Origin: JAVBME01 sp031552765 | GTDB lineage: Bacteria; Bacillota; Negativicutes; Acidaminococcales; JAISLQ01 | Direction: 5' to 3' | Assembly (NCBI GenBank): GCA_031552765.1 | Contig: JAVBME010000003.1 | Location: 1-48,714, forward strand | DNA length: 48,714 nucleotides | In this document: piece after piece, positions 42,938 to 48,714 of the stretch | Layout of the letters: each line of letters opens with the position of its first letter | Position numbering within the stretch: the first letter of the stretch is position 1 | Program-made: the position numbers and the translations under genes | Notes under the pieces: generated by a model | Told to the model about the DNA's origin: nothing | Databases searched by the model: none | What the model saw: the letters and a program-made list of their open reading frames with translations, nothing else

Positions 42938-43426
42938 ATGAAAAAACTTTTACTTGCCCTCTCTTTGATATTTTTATTCTCTAGCAGCGCTTTAGCTGCC
43001 GTTGAAAACAACCCTATAGACAAAGCATTTGCCAAACATTGGCTTAAAGTGGAAAATACCGTACAAGAAAAATATCTCGCCGATAGAGAGCTCACCGCCT
43101 GGCGCAATGAACTGGACAATGCCGCAACCATTTTGAAAAAAACATTTAAATTTGCTGAAGATAAAGCCCGCGTGGACAATTATGTAACTACATATAAAGC
43201 GGCCGCTAAGGCCGCCAGCGAACTTGAGTGGCTGTTCTGGTCTAATACCGATGTGCCGCCAAGCGAGAACCGCTCCTCCGGTACCGGCGCTCCCGGCGCC
43301 ATGATGCGTACAGAAAGCTCCATTTTGAGAGAAGCCGCTCTGGGTCTGATTGCCAGATGTGAACTTGGCACAGAAACCTATAAATACATATTCGTAGACG
43401 ATATCCCGAAAAATCTGCTTAAATAA
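42938..43426 (+). CDS. Small exported protein with LprI/DUF1311-like features
   Basis: The 162-residue product has a clear signal peptide (MKKLLLALSLIFLFSSSALA). The mature part is mostly helical, with a low-complexity RSSGTGAPGAM loop. A tail reading REAALGLIARCELGTETYKYIF recalls the C-terminal pattern of the LprI-like lysozyme inhibitor domain (DUF1311), including a Cys and Thr at familiar places, but the first paired cysteine is missing. The identity is only suggestive. The ATG at 42938 is preferred; AGGAAG ends 11 bases upstream, and an in-frame GTG at 42926 overlaps it. It lies in the same run as the secreted protein before it and the DUF2207 gene after it. Confidence 0.6.
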   Translation: MKKLLLALSLIFLFSSSALAAVENNPIDKAFAKHWLKVENTVQEKYLADRELTAWRNELDNAATILKKTFKFAEDKARVDNYVTTYKAAAKAASELEWLFWSNTDVPPSENRSSGTGAPGAMMRTESSILREAALGLIARCELGTETYKYIFVDDIPKNLLK

Positions 43427-43452
43427 CAACTCGGCAGCAAAGGACGCAAAAA

Positions 43453-45324
43453 ATGAGAAAATTATTTACTATATTTTTTCTCGCCATGTCTTTTTTGGCC
43501 GGCGCCCAGCAGGCCAACGCCAAAAGCTACAGCATAGACAACCTTGATATCGTGGCTGAGTTGCAGGCGGACGGCAGCGCCTATGTCACCGAAAAACTCA
43601 CTATGTCTTTTAACGGCGAATACAGCCGTTTTACCCGTGACCTGCCCATTCTCAGCCCAGTAGGTATAGAAAGTATTGAAGTAAGCGAAAACGGCAATTA
43701 TTACGAACTTTTGCCGAAACCGGACGTTGCCCGCCCGCCCGGGCGGTTTGCCGTTAGTACAAAAGACGGTAAACGTGTAGTTGAATTTTACTACCAGGCC
43801 AAAGATACCACAAAAACTTTCCAGATATCTTATTTAGTCACCAATGCGGTGCAGCTACACAACGACGTTGCCGAACTCAACAGAAAATTCATTGATGTCG
43901 GCTGGGACGCAGTAAAAAAGCTTAATATCAGCATACTGCTGCCGCCCGGCGCAGACAAAAAGGATTTGCTCATCTGGTCGCATGCGCCGCTAAACGGCCT
44001 GTTTACAAAGAAAAGCGGCGAAGAAGCGGTATTTACTATTAGCAGCCTGCCCAAAAATACCTTTGTAGAACTGCGTGTTGTAGCGCCGCTTGCCCTTTTC
44101 CCTGACGGCACGCGAAAAACCGGCAAAACCGCCAAAGACTCCATATTAAAACAGGAAAAAGAGTTTGCCGATGCCGCCAATAAAAAGCGCGACGAAATGA
44201 AACGCGCTGCCGAAGAAGCAGCTATAGAAAGAGAAAAAGAAGAGTTTTGGAATAAAATTTATATGGGAGTCTCTTTATTTCTTTCTGCCTTTATAATTTT
44301 TCGCATGTTTGCCGGCAAAAGGAAAAGGCCTTCTTTCCCTCTTGATTCACCCAAATACTACCGTGATATCCCCTCTTCCCTCACTCCGGCCGAAGCTGGC
44401 GAATTATGCCGCGTAGCCGGCATAATTTCTGGTACCAAGGGTTTTATAACGGCCACATTACTTGATCTTTGCGTAAAAGGTTTTTATTCTATACAAAACA
44501 ATATGCATGGCAGTAAAAAACCTGAAGATATAATACTGGTACTGGCAACCGAGAAAAACACAGAAACATTAAAAGAACACGAGCAAACACTTTCAGAGCT
44601 TATCCGGCGGGCTTTCGATAAAAGAGGCAGCTTTGCCGAATTGGAAGCATATATAAAAGACAGCCCGGAGGTCGCCTATGATGTGTTGGCAGCCTTTGAT
44701 GACCAATACCGGCGTTCCTTGCTAGATACCGGATATTTGAGCGAGAACAAGGGTAGCATAGCCCCTTTGCTTTTGACGCTTCTTTTATGCTGCGCCAACA
44801 TTGCTTTGGCTATTTTTGCCGAGTCTGTAATCGCCATCCTGCTGGCTATTTTCCTTTTGTTTGCCAGCGCTTTTGTCGGTATGACCGGTATCGCCGGCTC
44901 AAGAACAGTGCTTTCGGCCAAAGGCTGGCAGGAAGCCGGACTTTGGCGCGGCTTGAAGAACTTTTTCAACGACTTTACCCTGTTTGATGAAAAAGAACTG
45001 CCGGAATTGCCTGTTTGGCAGCGGTTTCTAGCTTACGCTGTAGCCCTTGGCGAAGGAAAAAAACTCCTCAAAACTTTACTGATAAAATACCCGCAAATCG
45101 CGCAGAGCCAGGATGACACCTTCGCCGGAACATCGTTTTTATACTATATGAGCAATGATGACGTATACAACATCTTCGACAGCGTCGGAGAAAACATAGC
45201 TTCCGTAGCAGCTTCCGTATCTAGCAGCGATGACAGCGGGTCTTACAGCGATGGCGGCGACGGCGGCGGCTCCTCTTCCGGCGACAGTGGCGGTGATAGC
45301 GGCGGCGGCGGTAGCGCCGACTAA
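43453..45324 (+). CDS. DUF2207 membrane protein, copy 1
   Basis: The 623-residue protein has a signal peptide (about 1-23), an external beta-rich DUF2207 domain (about 25-235), a linker rich in Glu/Lys (230-270) and a membrane helix near 272-290. A cytoplasmic helical part, a hydrophobic helical hairpin near 435-480, and a Gly/Ser/Asp tail (588-623) follow. Shared segments with the next gene include LRVVAPLALFPDGTRKT, FFNDFTLFDEK and VWQRFLAYAVALGEG, showing that the two arose by duplication. The function of DUF2207 proteins is unknown; they often sit beside lemA. It follows the small exported gene by 26 bases. Confidence 0.9.
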   Translation: MRKLFTIFFLAMSFLAGAQQANAKSYSIDNLDIVAELQADGSAYVTEKLTMSFNGEYSRFTRDLPILSPVGIESIEVSENGNYYELLPKPDVARPPGRFAVSTKDGKRVVEFYYQAKDTTKTFQISYLVTNAVQLHNDVAELNRKFIDVGWDAVKKLNISILLPPGADKKDLLIWSHAPLNGLFTKKSGEEAVFTISSLPKNTFVELRVVAPLALFPDGTRKTGKTAKDSILKQEKEFADAANKKRDEMKRAAEEAAIEREKEEFWNKIYMGVSLFLSAFIIFRMFAGKRKRPSFPLDSPKYYRDIPSSLTPAEAGELCRVAGIISGTKGFITATLLDLCVKGFYSIQNNMHGSKKPEDIILVLATEKNTETLKEHEQTLSELIRRAFDKRGSFAELEAYIKDSPEVAYDVLAAFDDQYRRSLLDTGYLSENKGSIAPLLLTLLLCCANIALAIFAESVIAILLAIFLLFASAFVGMTGIAGSRTVLSAKGWQEAGLWRGLKNFFNDFTLFDEKELPELPVWQRFLAYAVALGEGKKLLKTLLIKYPQIAQSQDDTFAGTSFLYYMSNDDVYNIFDSVGENIASVAASVSSSDDSGSYSDGGDGGGSSSGDSGGDSGGGGSAD

Positions 45325-45351
45325 AATACTTTACAAAAGGCAGGTCTGGCA

Positions 45352-47193
45352 ATGAAGAAATTATTACTCTTTTCCCTGTTATGTTGCCTGCTATTCTCTC
45401 CGGGCGCCGCTTGGGGAGCGAGCAGAAGTTACAGTGTAGATAAAGTGGATATTGTTGCCAGGCTTTTGCCTAACGGCAACGCTGCTGTTACTGAAAGCAT
45501 CACCCTTTCTTTCAAAGGTGAATATACACGTTTTATAAGGGATATACCTACGGAAAAGCCAATACAGATAAAAGATATCGCCATAAGCGAAGACGGTAAA
45601 GTATACCGGCAATTAAAAACGCCGTCTGCTGACCGTCCGCCTGATTGTTTTGCCGTGCTTGACTCTGACGGCAAGCGTAATATAGAATTTTATTATCGGG
45701 CTAAAGATACAAGAAAAACTTTTATTTTATCCTATACGATCGAAAATGCTGTGCAAATACACAATGACATAGCGGAACTCAACCGCCGTTTTATAGATAC
45801 CGACTGGGATGAAATAAAAGAAGTAAATATAAAGGTTCTTTTGCCGCCGGGAGCAAAAGATAATGATATCCTTATCTGGTCGCACAGTTCCCTGCATGGC
45901 AAATTCATAAAAAAAAGCCCCCAGGAAGCTGATTTCTCTATCAAACGCCTTCCCAAAGGCATGTTTGCCGAGTTGCGCGTAGTAGCCCCGCTTGCTCTTT
46001 TCCCTGACGGCACACGCAAGACTGACAAATTGGCTAAAGAAGATATACTTAAAGAGGAAAATTTCTGGGCTGATGATGCCAATAAAAAACGCCGGGAGAT
46101 AGAAGAATCCAAGGGAGCTCTGCAACCTGAACCGGAAGAAGGCATTTGGGGCAAAATAACCGGCGGCATATCTTTTGCCTTATCCGGTCTCGCCCTATAC
46201 CAAGCGCGTAAAAAAATGAAGGAAAGTGTAAAACTGCCGCCAGACGCTCCGAAATACTGCCGCGACCTTCCGTCTGCGCTTACGCCGGCCGAAGCGGGCG
46301 CTCTTTGTGAAAGCGCAGGCATCTGTGACGGCGGCCAGGCCCTTTTCACGGCAACATTTCTTGATTTGGCCGCAAAAGATTTTTTCGAGTTGGAAAGCAA
46401 TATTCCGGATCAAAACGAAGACCCGGAAAACATCTTCTTGCGCATAAACACCAAAGAAGACGCCTCCTCATTGAAAGAACACGAAAAAGCCCTGCTGCAA
46501 GTGATTAAAGACGCTTTGGGCAGTGGCGGTACTTTGGGCAGCCTGACTGAGTATATAAATAGCCAACCAAAAAAAGTAAGCGAGCTATTAGGCAGCTTCC
46601 AGCAGCAAAATATGCAATCGCTGCGCAATCAGGGCTATATCAAAAATGAATACAAGCGTTCAGGCATGTCCTTTTTGCGCTTTTTCACCGGACTTTTGGC
46701 CCTGCTTTTTGCGGCAATGAGCGATTACGACTTCATACTTTCCCTGCTCGCCTATCTGGCTATGGCTTCTTGCATTTTCAACAAAGGCAGCTATGGCTTT
46801 ACTGATAAGGGGTTGCAGGAAGCGGCTTTATGGCGCGCTATGAAAAACTTCTTCAATGATTTTACCTTATTTGACGAAAAAGATTTGCCTGAACTTGCTG
46901 TCTGGCAAAGATTTCTGGCTTATGCTGTCGCGCTCGGCGAAGGGGAAAAACTTATGCAATCCTTGCCGCTAAGATATCCTGAACTGACCACGTCCAGCAA
47001 AAAAACAGTTTCTTCATTGCGCCGCCTCAGTAACAAAAGGACTTTTGAGATGTTTTCCTCTGTAGGCAGCAATATGAAACAAGCTGTAGACACTCACGCA
47101 CGAAAAAATCGCAGCAGCGGTCGGGGCCGCGGCGGCGGCTCATCATCCGGCTCCAGCCGTGGCGATAGAGGTGGCGGCGGTCGAGCCGACTGA
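45352..47193 (+). CDS. DUF2207 membrane protein, copy 2
   Basis: The 613-residue paralogue of the preceding gene has the same layout: a signal peptide (about 1-22), an external DUF2207 domain with ADRPPDCFAVLDSDGKRNIEFYYRAKDTRKTF near residue 87, a membrane helix near 268-285, and a helical cytoplasmic part. Paired membrane helices near 440-478 and a Gly/Ser/Arg tail follow. The tail is basic (RSSGRGRGGGSSSGSSRG), whereas that of copy 1 is acidic, a clear difference in charge between the duplicates. It starts 28 bases after copy 1 and ends 26 bases before lemA, so the three genes are almost certainly one transcript. Confidence 0.9.
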   Translation: MKKLLLFSLLCCLLFSPGAAWGASRSYSVDKVDIVARLLPNGNAAVTESITLSFKGEYTRFIRDIPTEKPIQIKDIAISEDGKVYRQLKTPSADRPPDCFAVLDSDGKRNIEFYYRAKDTRKTFILSYTIENAVQIHNDIAELNRRFIDTDWDEIKEVNIKVLLPPGAKDNDILIWSHSSLHGKFIKKSPQEADFSIKRLPKGMFAELRVVAPLALFPDGTRKTDKLAKEDILKEENFWADDANKKRREIEESKGALQPEPEEGIWGKITGGISFALSGLALYQARKKMKESVKLPPDAPKYCRDLPSALTPAEAGALCESAGICDGGQALFTATFLDLAAKDFFELESNIPDQNEDPENIFLRINTKEDASSLKEHEKALLQVIKDALGSGGTLGSLTEYINSQPKKVSELLGSFQQQNMQSLRNQGYIKNEYKRSGMSFLRFFTGLLALLFAAMSDYDFILSLLAYLAMASCIFNKGSYGFTDKGLQEAALWRAMKNFFNDFTLFDEKDLPELAVWQRFLAYAVALGEGEKLMQSLPLRYPELTTSSKKTVSSLRRLSNKRTFEMFSSVGSNMKQAVDTHARKNRSSGRGRGGGSSSGSSRGDRGGGGRAD

Positions 47194-47218
47194 TTAATTA
47201 CATTAAGGAGGCTTATTT

Positions 47219-47767
47219 ATGTTAGGACTCGGATCATTGGGCATTATTGCCCTCTTGGCGTTGTGGGTAGTCTACATGTACAACGACCTCGTAAAAACCA
47301 GACTCAAAGTAGACAACCAATGGAGCCAGATAGATGTACAACTAAAAATGCGCGCAGATATCCTACCCAACCTGGTAGAAACAGTAAAAGGCTATGCCGC
47401 GCACGAAAAAACTACTCTTAATAATGTCATAGAAGCTCGCTCCCGTTATTTGTCAGCTAAAACCCCGGAGGATCTGATGAAAGCTTCGGGAGAAATGTCC
47501 GGAATGCTCAGTCGTTTATTTGCTTTATCAGAAAGCTATCCGGAGCTTAAAGCCAATCAAAATTTCCTTGACCTACAGGAAAAGCTTTCCTCCATAGAAG
47601 AAAAAATTGCCAATTATCGCCAATTCTACAACGACACAGTCATGATGTACAATCAAAAAATAAAGACCGTACCTTCCAATATTGTAGCTTCAATGTTCAA
47701 CTTTAAAGAACATCCTTTCTGGCAAGTGGACGAAGCTTCAAAACAACTGCCGGAAATCAAATTTTAA
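47219..47767 (+). CDS. lemA: LemA family protein
   Basis: The 182-residue protein has one N-terminal membrane helix (about 4-22) followed by a long four-helix-type domain. Family hallmarks are YNDLVKTRLKVDNQWSQIDVQLKMRADILPNLVETVKGYAAHE at 21-63, FLDLQEKLSSIEEKIANYRQFYND and the closing MFNFKEHPFWQVDE. LemA proteins occur with DUF2207 proteins or with membrane proteases; their biochemical role is unknown. AAGGAGG precedes the ATG. It is the last gene of the run that starts at 41847. The DUF503 gene follows after 15 bases, possibly by read-through. Confidence 0.95.
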   Translation: MLGLGSLGIIALLALWVVYMYNDLVKTRLKVDNQWSQIDVQLKMRADILPNLVETVKGYAAHEKTTLNNVIEARSRYLSAKTPEDLMKASGEMSGMLSRLFALSESYPELKANQNFLDLQEKLSSIEEKIANYRQFYNDTVMMYNQKIKTVPSNIVASMFNFKEHPFWQVDEASKQLPEIKF

Positions 47768-47782
47768 GCAAGAGATAAAACA

Positions 47783-48070
47783 ATGCCGGCACATATAGCT
47801 TTATGCACTATCGAACTGTTTATACCTGAATCACACTCTTTAAAAGAAAAACGCCATGAAATAAAAAGCATCATAGAAAAAATCCGCTCCCGCACCAATG
47901 CGTCTTGTGCGGAAACTGATTTTCACGACCTTTGGCAAAGAGCGCAACTTACCCTTGCGCTGGTAAGCAATGACAAAATCATTATAGAAAAACAACTGTC
48001 ACTTATTCGCAACATCGCCGACAGTTATCAGGACGTAGAAACTGTCTCATTTTTAGTCGAATACATTTAA
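47783..48070 (+). CDS. DUF503 (YlxP-like) protein
   Basis: The 95-residue cytoplasmic protein matches DUF503: ELFIPESHSLKEKRHEIKSIIEKIRSRTNASCAETDFHDLWQRAQLTLALVSND is the family core, and it is close to normal length. In Bacillus the relative ylxP lies in the nusA-infB-rbfA operon, and a ribosome-related role is assumed but unproven. Here it stands apart from that operon, directly behind lemA, with only a weak AAGAGA-type ribosome-binding site. It could be read through from lemA. The next gene has its own promoter. Confidence 0.85.
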   Translation: MPAHIALCTIELFIPESHSLKEKRHEIKSIIEKIRSRTNASCAETDFHDLWQRAQLTLALVSNDKIIIEKQLSLIRNIADSYQDVETVSFLVEYI

Positions 48071-48074
48071 AATA

Positions 48075-48103
48075 TTGACAAAGTCGCAGTAATTTTCTAT
48101 CCT
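48075..48103 (+). promoter_or_regulatory. Promoter of the tautomerase gene
   Basis: TTGACA (48075-48080) and TATCCT (48098-48103) are 17 bases apart, about 40 bases before the ATG. Confidence 0.65.
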
Positions 48104-48141
48104 GTAAACAGAATCTAAAATATGGCCAAGGGGGAAAAGGC

Positions 48142-48351
48142 ATGCCATTAGTGAATATCAAACTTGCCGGCGGCGAAGGATCCGCCACGGTTGAACAAAA
48201 AGCCGCGCTCATCAAAGGCGCGACCCAGCTTTTAGTAGATGTACTGGGGAAAAATCCTGCCACTACTAATGTAATTATCGAAGAAGTTTCGCCGGAAAAT
48301 TGGGGCATAGGCGCTGAAAGCGTCGCTGAAAGAAGAAAAAAAGCTAAATAA
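48142..48351 (+). CDS. 4-oxalocrotonate tautomerase family protein
   Basis: The 69-residue protein belongs to the 4-oxalocrotonate tautomerase superfamily, in which the N-terminal proline exposed after Met removal is the catalytic base. It starts MPLVNIKLAGGEGSATVEQKAALIKGATQLLVDVLGKNP and continues with NVIIEEVSPENWGIGAES, the family pattern including the conserved tryptophan. Members form hexamers and act on keto-enol substrates in aromatic breakdown or have unknown housekeeping roles; no catabolic genes are adjacent, so the substrate is unknown. AAGGGGG precedes the ATG, and a terminator follows the stop. Confidence 0.93.
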   Translation: MPLVNIKLAGGEGSATVEQKAALIKGATQLLVDVLGKNPATTNVIIEEVSPENWGIGAESVAERRKKAK

Positions 48352-48358
48352 TAAATAT

Positions 48359-48387
48359 CCCCCGGCCTAGCCGGGGGTATTGCTTTA
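48359..48387 (+). terminator. Intrinsic terminator after the tautomerase gene
   Basis: An 8-bp CCCCCGGC/GCCGGGGG stem with a three-base loop is followed by TATTGCTTT. A second small GGGC/GCCC hairpin with TTTT lies just beyond, near 48390-48403. Confidence 0.85.
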
Positions 48388-48434
48388 ACGGGCATAGCCC
48401 TTTTCTACTAGCAACGCCTAAAAGGCGTATGACC

Positions 48435-48533
48435 CTAGCCAGTTCCCCCAGACATTCCCTCATTGGCAAAAACCGGGAGAGAATACAAGAGAAACAAAGA
48501 AAACGTAACTGCGCTAAAAAACCTTTACACCAC
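48435..48533 (-). pseudogene. Broken mini-gene for a short exported peptide
   Basis: On the minus strand AAGGAGGGAG is followed by GTG GTG TAA AGG. After the TAA, 29 codons read RFFSAVTFSLFLLYSLPVFA then NEGMSGGTG and a stop at 48435-48437. This is a textbook signal peptide with an Ala cleavage site and a very short mature tail. If TAA (48525-48527) were AAA, the ORF would start GTG-AAA-AGG right behind the ribosome-binding site, so a single base change may have killed it. No family is recognised. It could also be chance, since it is only 31 codons. Confidence 0.4.
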
Positions 48534-48586
48534 AGCTCCCTCCTTATAAAAATACAATAAAGTATCCAACAAAAAAATTATACCAT

Positions 48587-48609
48587 AAAAAAACCAGCCT
48601 TTAGGCTGG
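48587..48609 (-). terminator. Intrinsic terminator of the tRNA gene
   Basis: On the minus strand CCAGCC TAAA GGCTGG is followed by seven T, 11 bases past the tRNA 3' CCA. Confidence 0.85.
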
Positions 48610-48619
48610 CTGTGGAAAC

Positions 48620-48694
48620 TGGCTCCTCGAGCAGGACTCGAACCTGCAACAACTCGGTTAACAGCCGAGTGCTCTACCATTGAGCTATCGAGGA
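48620..48694 (-). tRNA. tRNA-Asn(GTT)
   Basis: Read on the minus strand, the 7-bp acceptor stem TCCTCGA pairs with TCGAGGA, followed by discriminator G and an encoded CCA. The D-loop region is AGCTCAATGGTAGAGC. The anticodon stem-loop is CTCGG CTGTTAA CCGAG, placing GTT in the loop, which reads Asn codons. The T arm GCAGG TTCGAGT CCTGC is canonical. The whole gene is 75 bases with CCA. It is followed by a T-run terminator; its promoter is outside the window to the right. Confidence 0.98.
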
Positions 48695-48714
48695 ATATAA
48701 GGAGAAGTAATTAA

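Noticed and set aside
48388..48560. Several small hairpins suggesting a riboswitch.
   Set aside because: No match to any riboswitch core I know, and no gene follows within reach on the plus strand.
1..48714. CRISPR arrays, rRNA genes and phage attachment sites.
   Set aside because: No regularly spaced direct repeats, rRNA sequence or duplicated tRNA end was seen.

Overview
The window is a gene-dense chromosomal stretch of an anaerobic, low-to-mid GC Firmicute. The combination of SepF, a YlbF-family protein, AddA/AddB, a UPF0210 protein, a one-iron superoxide reductase and an oxaloacetate/methylmalonyl-CoA decarboxylase-type carboxyltransferase points to the Negativicutes. This placement is an inference from gene content; there is no rRNA marker in the window.

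Layout. 1-769: truncated IS1182-type transposase running off the left edge. 818-5363: a chemoreceptor with a recognisable amino-acid-binding motif, sepF and typA. 5462-13034: a tight minus-strand run (MFS transporter, sodium:solute symporter, glucosaminidase, TrmL, an endonuclease IV-like protein, YlbF-like protein, MurB, beta-CASP ribonuclease-like protein), mostly overlapping or separated by a few bases and closed by a terminator at 5390-5414. 13170-13841: UPF0173 hydrolase, whose stop overlaps the stop of the convergent addA. 13838-22608: addA, addB, nth, UPF0210 and ACT-domain genes, all minus. 22779-24137: carboxyltransferase (oadA-type), then a REP-associated-type transposase and a TGS/nucleoside kinase fusion. 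26814-29814: aminotransferase, aspartate kinase and superoxide reductase. 29896-31522: a decayed patch with a small membrane protein, a TetR gene broken by three frameshifts and the remnant of a CoA-transferase gene. 31525-37291: RluA-type pseudouridine synthase, class II aldolase, P2A-type calcium ATPase and a ferredoxin/F420-dehydrogenase-beta family protein. 37339-38517: iron alcohol dehydrogenase.

38728-47767 is the least ordinary region. A large LuxR-type (LAL/MalT-like) ATPase regulator is followed by a run of co-oriented genes for exported or membrane-anchored proteins: a DUF1036-like protein, an unrecognised 357-residue secreted protein, a small secreted protein with LprI-like features, two tandem DUF2207 membrane proteins that are clear duplicates of each other, and LemA. 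DUF2207 with LemA is a known pairing of unknown mechanism; the duplicated DUF2207 pair and the extra secreted proteins make this the best candidate here for an undescribed envelope system. The window ends with a DUF503 protein, a 4-oxalocrotonate tautomerase homologue, a broken mini-gene for a signal-peptide-like polypeptide, and tRNA-Asn(GTT).

No CRISPR array, rRNA or riboswitch could be supported.
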